Shown here piece by piece: positions 48,880-58,038 of a stretch of 64,000 bases of DNA. The notes beneath the pieces were generated by a model that was given only the letters and a program-made list of their open reading frames with translations, did no database searches and was not told the DNA's origin. Each line of letters begins with the position of its first letter. Position 1 is the stretch's first letter. The position numbers were made by a program, and so were the translations under genes. The DNA comes from Porphyrobacter sp. CACIAM 03H1 (GTDB taxonomy: Bacteria; Pseudomonadota; Alphaproteobacteria; Sphingomonadales; Sphingomonadaceae): contig NZ_CP021378.1 of the NCBI RefSeq assembly GCF_002215495.1, positions 2,480,764 through 2,544,763 on the forward strand. Direction: 5' to 3'.

Positions 48880-50484
48880 TCAGGGGCGCGTGGCCGAGCG
48901 CAGCTGCCAGTCGAAACGCCGTTCGGCATTGGCGGGGATGGTCACTTCGGCCGTCTGCCAGCCGTCCTTCACCACCACCTTCTGCCCCGGAAAGCGGATG
49001 TCGAAACCGCTCGTGTAACCCAGTTGCAGCCGGATGGTCACGGGATGGGGGTTGGCGTTGGTGAGGCTGGCGCGCATCGGCACCCATTGCCGCGCGATCT
49101 CGCCCGCCCCGCCCGCCTGCTGGGCGGCGCAGCGGGCGAAGACCTGCGCGCTCTCGCCCAGTTCCAGCTCCATTTCCTGACCGCGGGCATAGTCGCGCAG
49201 GGTGGTGCGCCCGGCGAGCCGCTCGCCCCCGGCGGCCGGCTCGTAGAGCGTCATCGCCCCCTGCGGCAGCGCGATCCCGAGGCCGCGCGCCTCCTCGTTC
49301 CGCGTCGCCAGGAGCAGCTCTGCCGCGAGCGGCTCCTCGGCGCTGTCGGTGTAGGGATCGCAGGTCGTCCGATAGAGCAGCCGCGCCTTCACCCCGTCCT
49401 TGTCGAGAAAGGCGACCTGCTTCATCCCCTTGGCCGAGACGTCCACCCGCCCCGGCACCCGGAACAGCTTGAGATCGCCGAGGTTTTCCTCGGATGCCGT
49501 CACCACGCCGGCATCGGCAGCCTGCATCCGGGCGCCGGTAACGGTGATCGCCTCAGCCATCATGACGGGCGCAGCCATCGGCGGGGGCGGCGGAGCTGGC
49601 GGCGGCGGCGGCGGGGGCGGCGCCGTGCCCGCCGCGGTGCTGCCGATCGGATAGCAGGTCAGGCGCAGCGACTCGGCCACCGGCGGATCGGCGAGTCTGC
49701 GGTAATCGCTGGTCAGGTTGAGTCGCCCCGCGACGATCTGGAGGCGCGCGGAATCGAAGCTCTGGCCGTTGTCGTTGACGAGGGTGAGCCAGCTCAGCAG
49801 GCCGAGGCTAAGCTCGCCGCCTTTCGCCTGCTCGGAAAGGCTGGCGACGTAATCGGCCTGCCAGTCGAAACCCCAGGCGAGATAGGTCAGCGTCACGTCG
49901 AAGGTGCCGCCCTCGGGTGAACGGGTGTCGACCGAGAACACCGGGCGCGCCGACAGACCGGGCGGGACGCGCGCGAAGGAAAGGCTTTCGGGCAGGCCCG
50001 AACAGCGCACCGCCTCGAAGCCCTGCGATGTTTCGAGCACGAGCCCCCCGTCGGCGCGGGTGCGCACCACCGCCTGCTCGCTGGTCGCGGCACCCGTCGC
50101 GGGGTTGGTGCGGGTGATGGTCACGCGGTTGCCGAGCGTCCCGTCGACCAGCGCGGCGGGCGAGAGGAGCTGCGCGTTGCGGTTCATCTCGATGGTGCCG
50201 CCGGGCAGGCCGGTGACGATTGCGGAGACGCCGATCATGCCCTCGGCCACGCCTTCGAAGCGGATCGTCGATTCGCCCGGCGGGAGCGTCACGCGGCGGG
50301 TTTCGGAGATCATCGCGATCCCGCCCGGCCGCTCACGCCGCAACCGCTTGTCCGGGTCGCGGTCGGGATCGCGGTAGATCGTCACCGAGAGGTCGGCGGG
50401 CGGCGAGGCGTCGACCACCTCGCGCGCGGCGAGCGGCCCGCCGGCCAGCGCGGCGAGCACGAGGCAGGTTGCGGCCAGCCGCAT
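48880..50484 (-). CDS. Exported DUF4139 domain protein with poly-Pro linker (paralogue 2)
   Basis: A 534-residue exported protein. A signal peptide (residues 1-20, ending PLAAR) is followed by beta-rich segments carrying the DUF4139 pattern: the WQADYVASL strand, RVPPGLSARPVFSVD and the C-terminal MRASLTNANPHPVTIRLQ. A Pro-only stretch followed by Ala/Met (about residues 290-310) splits the domain and is absent from its upstream paralogue. It begins 10 bases after that gene. The function of DUF4139 is unknown; eukaryotic relatives are mucoidy inhibitor A-like. Next downstream, about 150 bases on, is recA. Confidence 0.8.
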   Translation of the reverse strand: MRLAATCLVLAALAGGPLAAREVVDASPPADLSVTIYRDPDRDPDKRLRRERPGGIAMISETRRVTLPPGESTIRFEGVAEGMIGVSAIVTGLPGGTIEMNRNAQLLSPAALVDGTLGNRVTITRTNPATGAATSEQAVVRTRADGGLVLETSQGFEAVRCSGLPESLSFARVPPGLSARPVFSVDTRSPEGGTFDVTLTYLAWGFDWQADYVASLSEQAKGGELSLGLLSWLTLVNDNGQSFDSARLQIVAGRLNLTSDYRRLADPPVAESLRLTCYPIGSTAAGTAPPPPPPPPAPPPPPMAAPVMMAEAITVTGARMQAADAGVVTASEENLGDLKLFRVPGRVDVSAKGMKQVAFLDKDGVKARLLYRTTCDPYTDSAEEPLAAELLLATRNEEARGLGIALPQGAMTLYEPAAGGERLAGRTTLRDYARGQEMELELGESAQVFARCAAQQAGGAGEIARQWVPMRASLTNANPHPVTIRLQLGYTSGFDIRFPGQKVVVKDGWQTAEVTIPANAERRFDWQLRSATRP

Positions 50485-50494
50485 CGCCGCCGCC

Positions 50495-51988
50495 TCAGTA
50501 GCGGGTTTCGTAGGTCACGCGGATCACCCGCTCGCCCTCGGCCGGCACGGGGACCACATATTTGCGCCGGTCGGCATTGAGCTGTTCGCCCTTGATGTCC
50601 TCGAGGGTGACGCGGGTGTCGTCGCCCCACCAGCCGCGCGCAAGGCCGGTCTGGGTGAGCTCGACCTCGACCGGGGCCGCCTTCGCATTGGTGAGGGTGT
50701 AGCGCATGGTAGTGCGGTAGAAGGTCTTGGGGCGCTCGATGGTGACCTCGCGGGTTTGGCCGCCCTCGAAGATGCGGTAGCGGGCGCTTTTCTCCCACTC
50801 CGCGCCGGTGATCGTCTCGCGCTTCTCGATCTCGGCCCTCACCGTGATGTCGAAGGCATCGCCGGTGACGAGCGACAGCTCGCTGCCCATCGGGGTGTGG
50901 CCGATGGCGTTCTCGCCGATGAACTGCGGGGTGCCCTCGCGGTCGCGCTGGTAGAAGCGCACCGTGCCCGCGGGCAGCGCATCGCCGAGGCCCTGCTCGC
51001 GCGAGGAGGAGAAGGCGATGCGGCTCTGGACGTTGCGGGGCTGTTCGTCGTTCTGCTGCCAGTCGACGCCCGCGGCGTAGATCTTGCGCGCGGGCACGGC
51101 CTGCACGTCGAGGAAGCTCACCTGCTTGGTCTGGGCGTTGGCGATCGTGGTGCGGCCCTTGATCGGGTAGAGGTAGAAATCGCCGAGCCGCTCGCGCTCC
51201 GCCGCCTGGGTCCCGGCGCGGGTCATGCCGCGCTGGTTGTAACCGTAGCCGCCGCCCCCGCCATTCGGGTTGCCCGCGACCAGCACGGTGTCGGCATTGT
51301 GGAAGGTGGTGCCGGTGCCGTTCGTCAGCGTCACCCACCCCTGCATGTCGATGGTGCCCGCGGCCTCGTTGTAGAGCGCGACATAATCGGCGTTCCAGCC
51401 GAGGCCGTTCGTCAGGTAGCGCAGGGCGACCGGGCGGGTGCCGCCGCGCGCCGAGTCGAGGTTGACCGAGAGCGTGGGCCGCGCGCGCAGGCCGGGGGGC
51501 ACGCGGTCGAAGATGACCCGCACCGGCAGGCCGTCGTCGCGCAGCACCTCGATCCGCTCGCCGATCTGGATGACGACGCCCCCGGCGGTGGAGAGCACCT
51601 TCGCCCGGTCGCGGGTCTCGGCGCCGGTGGCGGGGTTGGTGCGCAGCAGGGTGACGGTCTGGCCGATGGCCTTCTCCATCAGCTTGCCGGGGGTGAGGAG
51701 GTCGTAGTCGAAGTTCTGCTCGATGATCGTGGTGCCCGCCGCCGCAAAGCTCAGCGTCTCGGGCTGGATCCGGGCGGAGACGTCGGGGAACTCGACGCGG
51801 CTGCGCCCCTGCGCGATGGCAAGCTGGCGCACGTCCTGCACCAGCGCGAGATCGCTGTTGTAGATCGTGAGGGAGAGATCGCCCTGCGCCGTCGCATCGG
51901 GATCGGGGACGCCCTGCGCCAGTGCGCCCGCTGCCAGCAGCGCCGCTGCCGAGATGCCGCACCCGGCGGCGATAGTGCGAAGTCCCAT
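50495..51988 (-). CDS. Exported DUF4139 domain protein (paralogue 1)
   Basis: A 497-residue exported protein. A signal peptide (about residues 1-25, ending AGALAQ) is followed by an N-terminal DUF4140-like segment (DLSLTIYNSDLALVQDVRQL) and a C-terminal DUF4139 domain (WNADYVALYNEAAG, TMRYTLTNAKAAPVEVELTQ, quoted briefly). It shares RVPPGLRARP and LTNxxxxPV signatures with the next gene, so the two are tandem duplicates. A Gly-rich loop (GGGGGYGYNQRG) lies near residue 255. The ATG at 51988 has GGGGACAGG upstream. Function unknown; the periplasm or outer membrane is likely. Confidence 0.82.
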   Translation of the reverse strand: MGLRTIAAGCGISAAALLAAGALAQGVPDPDATAQGDLSLTIYNSDLALVQDVRQLAIAQGRSRVEFPDVSARIQPETLSFAAAGTTIIEQNFDYDLLTPGKLMEKAIGQTVTLLRTNPATGAETRDRAKVLSTAGGVVIQIGERIEVLRDDGLPVRVIFDRVPPGLRARPTLSVNLDSARGGTRPVALRYLTNGLGWNADYVALYNEAAGTIDMQGWVTLTNGTGTTFHNADTVLVAGNPNGGGGGYGYNQRGMTRAGTQAAERERLGDFYLYPIKGRTTIANAQTKQVSFLDVQAVPARKIYAAGVDWQQNDEQPRNVQSRIAFSSSREQGLGDALPAGTVRFYQRDREGTPQFIGENAIGHTPMGSELSLVTGDAFDITVRAEIEKRETITGAEWEKSARYRIFEGGQTREVTIERPKTFYRTTMRYTLTNAKAAPVEVELTQTGLARGWWGDDTRVTLEDIKGEQLNADRRKYVVPVPAEGERVIRVTYETRY

Positions 51989-52073
51989 CCTGTCCCCTTC
52001 CCTCAAGTGGATGGCAGGATGAACGATGATGCGGCTTTATCCAAGGTGAATGAGGGGGCGCACGCGCCGATTG

Positions 52074-54590
52074 TCAGGCCCCCGCCCCCGCATTGGCGCG
52101 CGCCTCGCGCAGGACCGCACCGACCTTGTCGCCGATCGACGCGACGCTGAAGGGCTTGGCGATGAAGTGCATGTCGGGGATGTCGATGTCGCGGCGCAGC
52201 TGCTCCTCGGCATAGCCCGACATGAACAGCACCGGCATCTGCGGCAGGCGCGCGCGGATCGCCCGGACCATCGCCGGGCCGTCCATCCCCGGCATCACCA
52301 CGTCGCTTACCACCAGATCGAAATCCACCGTCCCCTCGGCGATCGCGGCGAGGCCCTCCTCGCCGTTGGCGCAGGCGGTGACCTCGTAGCCTGCGCGGGT
52401 GAGCGCCCGCTCGGCAACGGTGCGGACCATGTCCTCGTCCTCGACCAGCAGCACCTTTCCGCCCGCCGACCAGTCCGAGGACGCCAGCGGCGCCGCCTCG
52501 CGCTTCTTCGGCATCTCGCCCCGGTGGACCGGGAGATAGACCGTGAAGCGCGCGCCCACCGGATGCCCGGACTTGTCGGTGACGTTGTCGGCGAAGATGA
52601 ACCCGCCCGATTGCTTGACGATCCCGTAGGCGGTCGAGAGGCCGAGGCCCGTGCCCCTGCCCTGCTCCTTGGTGGTGAAGAAGGGCTCGAACAGCTTGGG
52701 CAGCACGTGGGGCGGGATGCCGCCCCCGGTGTCCTGCACGATCAGCACCGTATAGTCCGCCGCCGGCAGCACCTCGGACCCCAGCTGCACCACCTGCTTG
52801 GCCTGCAGCGCGCGGGTGAACAGCGAGATGCGCCCCCGCCCGTCGCCCCGCGCCGGGCCGCCGTTGCCCTGGATCGCGTCGCGGGCATTGACCGCGAGGT
52901 TCATGATCACCTGCTCGAGCTGCTGCGGATCGGCGCGCACTGGGCCGAGGTTGCGGTCGTGCTGGACGTAGAAGGTGATCTTCTCGCCGAGCAGCCGCTT
53001 GATCAGCGGGCTGACCTCGCTGACCACGTCGGGCAGCTGGATGATCTCGGGCCGCAGGGTCTGCTGGCGCGAGAAGGCGAGCAGTTGCCGCGTCAGTGAG
53101 GCGGCGCGGTTCGAATTGGCGCGGATCTGCTGGATGTCGTCATAGTCGCTGTCGCCCGGGATATGGCGCAGCAGCATCAGGTCGCAGGTGCCGATGATCG
53201 CGGTCAGCACGTTGTTGAAGTCATGCGCCACCCCGCCCGCGAGCTGGCCAACCGCCTGCATCTTGGTGGCCTGCGCGACCTGACGGCGAAGCTGGTTCTC
53301 CTGCGACGTATCCGCGAGGCTGAGCAGCACCGCCGCCTCGCCGAGGCCGCGCACGCCCGCCAGCCCGAGGCTGACCGGCTCCTCGGGCGAATTCGTCAGC
53401 CGCACCGCGACATCGCCGCTGGTCGCAGGGCCCCGCCCGTGGCGGCGCACCGCGTCGGAAAGCGCCGCCTTGTCCTCGCGCGTGACGAGGTCGGTCGGGA
53501 AGGCCGGCAGCCCCCGCCCCTCGCGGCCGACCGAGCGCAGGAAGGCCTCGTTGCCGAACAGGAAGCGCCCGTCGCGGTCGGTCATGGCAAGGCCCAGCGG
53601 CAGTTGCGCGAGCAGCGCGTCGAGCTGCGCCACTCCGGCCTGCGAGGCCCCGTCCCAGCCGCTCCCGATGCCGACGCCCGAATCGATCAGCAGCATCAGC
53701 GATGTCGCCTCGTCGGGTCCGGGCGTGGTGACGCGCTCCTCGGGGTCGACCAGCGGAATGTCGACCAGCGTCTGCGGGGTGCCGGCGCGGCCCTCGCGCG
53801 CAAAGAAGATGCGGTCGCGCTCGTCGGAGCGCAGGAAAGAGACGAAGTCCTGCCCGATCAGCGTCGCGCGCTCGTCGCCCGCGGCGCGCTCAGCGAAGCC
53901 CGCGCTGACGGCGCGGATCACGCCATCGGCGGTGGTTATCGCGGTCTCGATCCCGGCGCGGCTCAGCATCTTGCCGAAGGGCCCCGCCAGATCGAGTGAC
54001 CCGAGATCGGCACCTTTCGCGCGGGCGATGGGCTTGAGGCGCCAGATCAGGTGATCGTCGCCGCGACCCGCGCGGGTCGCGCTGATCTGCCAGCTGGTCT
54101 CGTCCGCCGCCTCGACCGCTTCGAGCGCGGCACTGCCGTCACGCCAGGCGTTGCGGGCAAGCAGCGTCACTTCCTCCAGCCCCTCGCGCCCCAATGGCAG
54201 CGCCGGGGGGGCAGCATTGGCACCGAAGCTGTCGAGGAAAAACATGTTGGCGCAGACCATGCGGTTGGCGCGGTCGGTGATCGCGATCGCCTCGCCCGCG
54301 CGCTCGATCGCGGCGACGGTCACGCTCCAGTCGGGCGCGGCAGGGGCCTCGGCCGCCGGGGCGCTGCGGACCGCGTCGAGCATCACCACTCCGCCCAAGA
54401 GCACGCCCGCGGCAAGCACGAAGGCGAGCGCGACGAGGCCGCTCCCGGTCGCGAACCAGAGCACTGCCGCGCTCGCCGCGAGCGCGCCGCCGAGCGCCGC
54501 CAGCAGGCTGGCGGGCGGCAGGCCGCCGCGCGCATTGGCGCCCTCGGGGGCGAGCAGGGCTTGCGGATCTTTGCCGGTGCGGCGGGACAA
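52074..54590 (-). CDS. cckA: Cell-cycle hybrid histidine kinase CckA
   Basis: Membrane kinase/phosphatase at the top of the CckA-ChpT-CtrA/CpdR relay. In the 838-residue protein two membrane helices (about 27-45 and 50-72) are followed by PAS-like regions. The HisKA domain has His456 in GVAHDFNNVL, then HATPase_c (NLAVNARDAIQ, DTGGGIP, GTGLGLSTAYGIVKQSGG) and a receiver with Asp763 in VSDVVMPGMDG and Lys in FIAKPFSV. No ATG fits. The TTG at 54590 has AGAGGAG about ten bases upstream and leaves 59 bases after the DUF2062 gene; longer starts would overlap that gene. Confidence 0.92.
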   Translation of the reverse strand: MSRRTGKDPQALLAPEGANARGGLPPASLLAALGGALAASAAVLWFATGSGLVALAFVLAAGVLLGGVVMLDAVRSAPAAEAPAAPDWSVTVAAIERAGEAIAITDRANRMVCANMFFLDSFGANAAPPALPLGREGLEEVTLLARNAWRDGSAALEAVEAADETSWQISATRAGRGDDHLIWRLKPIARAKGADLGSLDLAGPFGKMLSRAGIETAITTADGVIRAVSAGFAERAAGDERATLIGQDFVSFLRSDERDRIFFAREGRAGTPQTLVDIPLVDPEERVTTPGPDEATSLMLLIDSGVGIGSGWDGASQAGVAQLDALLAQLPLGLAMTDRDGRFLFGNEAFLRSVGREGRGLPAFPTDLVTREDKAALSDAVRRHGRGPATSGDVAVRLTNSPEEPVSLGLAGVRGLGEAAVLLSLADTSQENQLRRQVAQATKMQAVGQLAGGVAHDFNNVLTAIIGTCDLMLLRHIPGDSDYDDIQQIRANSNRAASLTRQLLAFSRQQTLRPEIIQLPDVVSEVSPLIKRLLGEKITFYVQHDRNLGPVRADPQQLEQVIMNLAVNARDAIQGNGGPARGDGRGRISLFTRALQAKQVVQLGSEVLPAADYTVLIVQDTGGGIPPHVLPKLFEPFFTTKEQGRGTGLGLSTAYGIVKQSGGFIFADNVTDKSGHPVGARFTVYLPVHRGEMPKKREAAPLASSDWSAGGKVLLVEDEDMVRTVAERALTRAGYEVTACANGEEGLAAIAEGTVDFDLVVSDVVMPGMDGPAMVRAIRARLPQMPVLFMSGYAEEQLRRDIDIPDMHFIAKPFSVASIGDKVGAVLREARANAGAGA

Positions 54591-54649
54591 GACGGGTCGG
54601 CTCCTCTGGCATGGTGCGGCGCCCGGGGCGACGCCGGCAAAGGCCTGTC

Positions 54650-55261
54650 CTACTGCGCGCCGAGCCGCTGGTCGAGCCGCGCTTCCATCGCCTTCAACCG
54701 TCTGGCGCGCTTGCGCGACACCACGGCGCGCCACACCCAGCCGGATATCACCCAGCCGAGCGCGGGCGAGACGATCGCCAGCACGAGGCAGCCGACGATC
54801 GTGGCCGCGCCGACCTCGTAGACCATCGTCAGCCAGGCCCAGGTCTCGTCACCCGCGGTCGCGCCGGCGAGGCCCACCCCGGCGGCATCGAAGCGCAGCA
54901 CGAATTCACCGATGCGGTTGGCGACCACCAGCCAGAAGGGCAGCGTGAAGGGATTGGTGACGAAGGTGACGAGCGCCGCCAGCGGCACGTTCGCGCGCGA
55001 GGGCAGCGCGAGGAAGGCAGCCAGGAAGATCTGCCCGATCGGCACGATGAAGGCCGCGAACAGCCCGAGCGCCACTCCGCGCGGCACCGAGCGGCGGGTG
55101 AAGCGCCACAGTTCCGGCGACAGGAAGCGGTGGGCGATGGGGGCGAGATATTTGTTTGCCGCCATCTCCTCGCGCGTGGGCGTGTTGCGGCGGATCACGT
55201 CCATCGCCCAGGTCTTGGAGCGCCCGGCGATGGTCGGTTTGCGGGGCGGCAGCGCGCTCAT
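54650..55261 (-). CDS. DUF2062 domain membrane protein
   Basis: A 203-residue protein with the DUF2062 pattern. A basic N-terminus contains ANKYLAPIAHRFLSPELWRFTRRSVPRGVALGLFAAFIPIGQ-like sequence (ending IVPIGQIF). Then come membrane helices, NPFTLPFWLVVANRIGE, and a basic C-terminal tail. Function unknown; some DUF2062 proteins are near glycosyltransferases. Here it lies 59 bases upstream of cckA on the same strand and may be co-transcribed with it. The ATG at 55261 is used; the ORF is open further but runs into intergenic DNA. Confidence 0.82.
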   Translation of the reverse strand: MSALPPRKPTIAGRSKTWAMDVIRRNTPTREEMAANKYLAPIAHRFLSPELWRFTRRSVPRGVALGLFAAFIVPIGQIFLAAFLALPSRANVPLAALVTFVTNPFTLPFWLVVANRIGEFVLRFDAAGVGLAGATAGDETWAWLTMVYEVGAATIVGCLVLAIVSPALGWVISGWVWRAVVSRKRARRLKAMEARLDQRLGAQ

Positions 55262-55404
55262 GCAACAGCGGCTCCGCGGCGGGCGGACATGGCGGTCAGG
55301 AAGGGCGAGGACGAGGCCGGCATGGTGGGTGCCCATATGGGTAGCATGGCGATACTGACCAGTGGGTGAATCGACAAATCCGTGACAATTTTCCGCGCGC
55401 GCGT

Positions 55405-55887
55405 TCAACCCCGCTCGCGCATCAGGCGGGCCTTGTCGCGCTTCCAGTCGCGTTCCTTGATGCTGGCGCGCTTGTCGTGGGTCTGCTTGCCCTTGGCGAG
55501 CGCGAGTTCGACTTTCGCGCGGCCGGTGCGGTTGAAGTAGATCGACAGCGGCACCAGCGTCATGCCCTTGCGCTCGACTGCGCCGAACAGCTTGTCGATC
55601 TCGCGTTCGTGGAGCAGCAGCTTCCTCGGACGGCGCGGTTCGTGGTTGAGGCGGTTGCCGTGGGAGTATTCGGGAATGTTGGCATTCACCAGCCACACCT
55701 GCCCGTCCTTCACCTCGGCATAGCTTTCCGCGATGCTGGCCTCCCCTGCCCGCAGCGCCTTGACCTCGGTGCCCTGCAGCATCAGCCCCGCCTCGTAGAC
55801 GTCCTCGACATGGTAGTCGAAGCGCGCGCGGCGGTTCTCGGCGACGATCTTGAGCTTGTCGAAGGTGACGGGTCTGGGGCGTGTCAT
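55405..55887 (-). CDS. smpB: SsrA-binding protein SmpB
   Basis: Binds tmRNA and the ribosome for trans-translation of stalled messages. The 160-residue protein has the core [32 protein letters not shown] region (landmarks [12 protein letters not shown]), [12 protein letters not shown], and [30 protein letters not shown] (landmark GKQTHDKR). The basic C-terminal tail ends [13 protein letters not shown]. The ATG at 55887 starts MTRPRPVTF. No ssrA gene is visible nearby. It diverges from the deacylase gene. Confidence 0.95.
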   Translation of the reverse strand: MTRPRPVTFDKLKIVAENRRARFDYHVEDVYEAGLMLQGTEVKALRAGEASIAESYAEVKDGQVWLVNANIPEYSHGNRLNHEPRRPRKLLLHEREIDKLFGAVERKGMTLVPLSIYFNRTGRAKVELALAKGKQTHDKRASIKERDWKRDKARLMRERG

Positions 55888-55933
55888 AAGGGGCGGCGAT
55901 GTAGGCGCTGGGGCGGCAAAAAGCGAGGGGCTT

Positions 55934-55962
55934 TGCGCTTTGCCCGCGCGCGGGCTAGCATC
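55934..55962 (+). promoter_or_regulatory. Candidate promoter of the succinylglutamate-desuccinylase-family gene
   Basis: TTGCGC (55934-55939), exactly 17 bases, then TAGCAT (55957-55962), 31 bases before the ATG at 55994. It fits the recurring signature of this window. Confidence 0.5.
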
Positions 55963-55993
55963 GGCGCGGGGCAGAACGGGGCAGCAGGCAGGC

Positions 55994-57058
55994 ATGACGA
56001 CAGCGCAACCCTACATCATCGCCGGCGAGACCATCGCGCCGGGCACGATGCGCGATGTCGCATTTCCGGTCACAACGATGGCGACGGGCAATGCGTCATC
56101 GCTCGCGCTGAGGGTGCTGCACGGCGCGAAGCCCGGCCCGGCGGTGTTCGTCAGCGCGGCGATCCACGGCGACGAGATCATCGGGACCGCGGTGATCCAG
56201 CGTCTCGCGCAGGAGATCGATCCGGCGGCGCTGGCGGGCACGCTGCTGCTGGTGCCGGCCGCCAACATCTTCGGCTTCATCACCCATAATCGCTACCTTC
56301 CCGACCGCCGCGATCTCAACCGGAGCTTCCCGGGCAGCGCGGGGGGATCGCTCGCGGGGCAGCTCGCACACATCTTCTACCGCGAGGTGGTGGCGCGCTG
56401 CTCGCTGGGGATCGACATCCACTCGGCCGCGGTCCACCGCTACAACCTGCCCCAGATCCGCATCGCCGCCGGCAACCGCCGGCTGGTGGAGCTGGCGATG
56501 GCCTTCGGCGCGCCGGTGATCATCGAGAGCCCGCTGCGCGACGGCAGCTTGCGCGATCTCGCCCAGAAGAACGGGGTCGACATGCTGCTTATGGAGGCCG
56601 GCGAGGCGCTGCGCTTCGACCGCCTGTCGATCGAGACGGGGGTGGCGGGGGTGAACCGCGTGCTCGCCCATCTAGGTATGACCGAGGCCGACGACGGGCT
56701 CAGCGCGGTCGGCATCCCGGCGCGCGCCAACCGCTCGGTGTGGGTGCGCAGCCCTCGCGGGGGCGTGACCCACCGGGTGCGCCGGAGCGGCGATCCGGTG
56801 AGGAAGGGCGACCTGCTCGCCTGCGTGGCGGGCCTGTTCGGCGAGGACGCGCAGGAGATCGTCAGCCCCGCCGACGGCATCGTCATCGGCCATGCAACCC
56901 TGCCGGTGGTGCACCAGGGCGACGCGCTGTTCCACATCGCGGTGATCGACCATCCCGAGCGGGTCGGCGCGCGGATCGATTCGATCACCGAGGCGATCCT
57001 CGCCAGCGAACCCGAAGGCTTCGCCGAGCGTCTGCTCGACGAGGACGAGGTGGTCTAG
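55994..57058 (+). CDS. Succinylglutamate desuccinylase / aspartoacylase family protein
   Basis: A 354-residue zinc carboxypeptidase-fold deacylase. The zinc ligands are His and Glu in [11 protein letters not shown] and His in [18 protein letters not shown] and a C-terminal beta-barrel ([19 protein letters not shown]) complete the family pattern. Members deacylate N-acyl amino acids or related compounds. The substrate is unknown, and no arginine-degradation genes are adjacent. The ATG at 55994 with GCAGGCAGG upstream is chosen. The stop overlaps dapA (convergent) by four bases. Confidence 0.88.
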   Translation: MTTAQPYIIAGETIAPGTMRDVAFPVTTMATGNASSLALRVLHGAKPGPAVFVSAAIHGDEIIGTAVIQRLAQEIDPAALAGTLLLVPAANIFGFITHNRYLPDRRDLNRSFPGSAGGSLAGQLAHIFYREVVARCSLGIDIHSAAVHRYNLPQIRIAAGNRRLVELAMAFGAPVIIESPLRDGSLRDLAQKNGVDMLLMEAGEALRFDRLSIETGVAGVNRVLAHLGMTEADDGLSAVGIPARANRSVWVRSPRGGVTHRVRRSGDPVRKGDLLACVAGLFGEDAQEIVSPADGIVIGHATLPVVHQGDALFHIAVIDHPERVGARIDSITEAILASEPEGFAERLLDEDEVV

Positions 57059-57942
57059 GCCGTAAGCACCCCGGCGCTCACCAGCGCCTCGTCCACGGCC
57101 TTCTTCGCCTCCTCCGAGCATTCCACCAGCGGCAGGCGCACCTCCGGCTCGATCCAGTCGTGGACGCGGCTGAGGGCATATTTCACCGGCGCAGGGCTCG
57201 CGTCGGAGAACATCGCGTAGTGCAGCGGGAACAGGCGGTCGTTCAGTTGGCGCGCCTTCTTCAGCTCGTTCGCCGCGATCGCCTCGTGGAATTCGGCGCA
57301 CAGCTTGGGGGCGACGTTGGCCGTCACCGAGATGCACCCGCGCCCGCCCGCCGCCGCGTGGGGCAGCCACAGTTCGTCATTGCCCGAAAGCTGGCAGAAT
57401 TCGCGCCCGATGCCCATGCGGTGATCGGCGACCCGCGACAGGTCGCCGCTCGCATCCTTGATGGCGATGATCCGGTCGGGATACTTCCTCACCAGCTCGA
57501 CCACCGTGTCGTCGAGAATGTCGGTCACGGTGCGCGCCGGCACGTTGTAGAGCACGATCGGCAGATCGCAGTTTTCCGCGAGATAGCTGAAATGGGCGAT
57601 CAGACCCCGCTGGCTCGGGCGGTTGTAATAGGGGGCAACGCACAGCCCCGCCGCCGCGCCCGCCTTCTTGGCGAAGTTCATGTGGAGCTGGGCATTGCGC
57701 GTGTCGTTCGACCCGCAGCCCGCGATCACCGGCACGCGGCCCGCAGCCTGCTCGATGCAGACCTCGATCACGCGGTGATGCTCGGCATTGGAGAGCGTCG
57801 AGGCCTCCCCCGTCGTGCCGCAGGGGACGAGCGCGGCGCTGCCGTTCTCGATCTGCCAGTCGACCAGCCGGCGGAAAGCCGCCTCGTCGAACGCTCCGCC
57901 GCGAAAAGGAGTCACCAGAGCGGGTATCGATCCGCTGAACAT
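57055..57942 (-). CDS. dapA: 4-hydroxy-tetrahydrodipicolinate synthase
   Basis: Condenses pyruvate with aspartate semialdehyde, the first committed step of lysine and meso-diaminopimelate synthesis. In the 295-residue TIM barrel GTTGEASTL is the substrate-binding motif. YNVPARTV includes the catalytic Tyr, and IKDASGD has the Schiff-base Lys. Length is typical. It diverges from the lytic transglycosylase gene (96 bases). The substrate-supply link to peptidoglycan is thematic only. Confidence 0.95.
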   Translation of the reverse strand: MFSGSIPALVTPFRGGAFDEAAFRRLVDWQIENGSAALVPCGTTGEASTLSNAEHHRVIEVCIEQAAGRVPVIAGCGSNDTRNAQLHMNFAKKAGAAAGLCVAPYYNRPSQRGLIAHFSYLAENCDLPIVLYNVPARTVTDILDDTVVELVRKYPDRIIAIKDASGDLSRVADHRMGIGREFCQLSGNDELWLPHAAAGGRGCISVTANVAPKLCAEFHEAIAANELKKARQLNDRLFPLHYAMFSDASPAPVKYALSRVHDWIEPEVRLPLVECSEEAKKAVDEALVSAGVLTA

Positions 57943-57971
57943 TGCCTTTGTCCTGCCTTCATCTCTAGGTA
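57942..57971 (+). promoter_or_regulatory. Candidate promoter of the lytic transglycosylase gene
   Basis: TTGCCT (57942-57947), an 18-base spacer and TAGGTA (57966-57971). The -35 overlaps the dapA start codon on the other strand. Confidence 0.4.
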
Positions 57972-58038
57972 TCGGGGCGGGGGGATCCGATCCCCGTCAC
58001 CCCATTGTTCAGCGCCTGATAAGGAGCCGATTGGCACT

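Noticed and set aside
49580..49620. Short ggcggcggc repeats, possible CRISPR or microsatellite
   Set aside because: It encodes the Pro-rich linker of the second DUF4139 protein. No repeat-spacer periodicity exists anywhere in the window.
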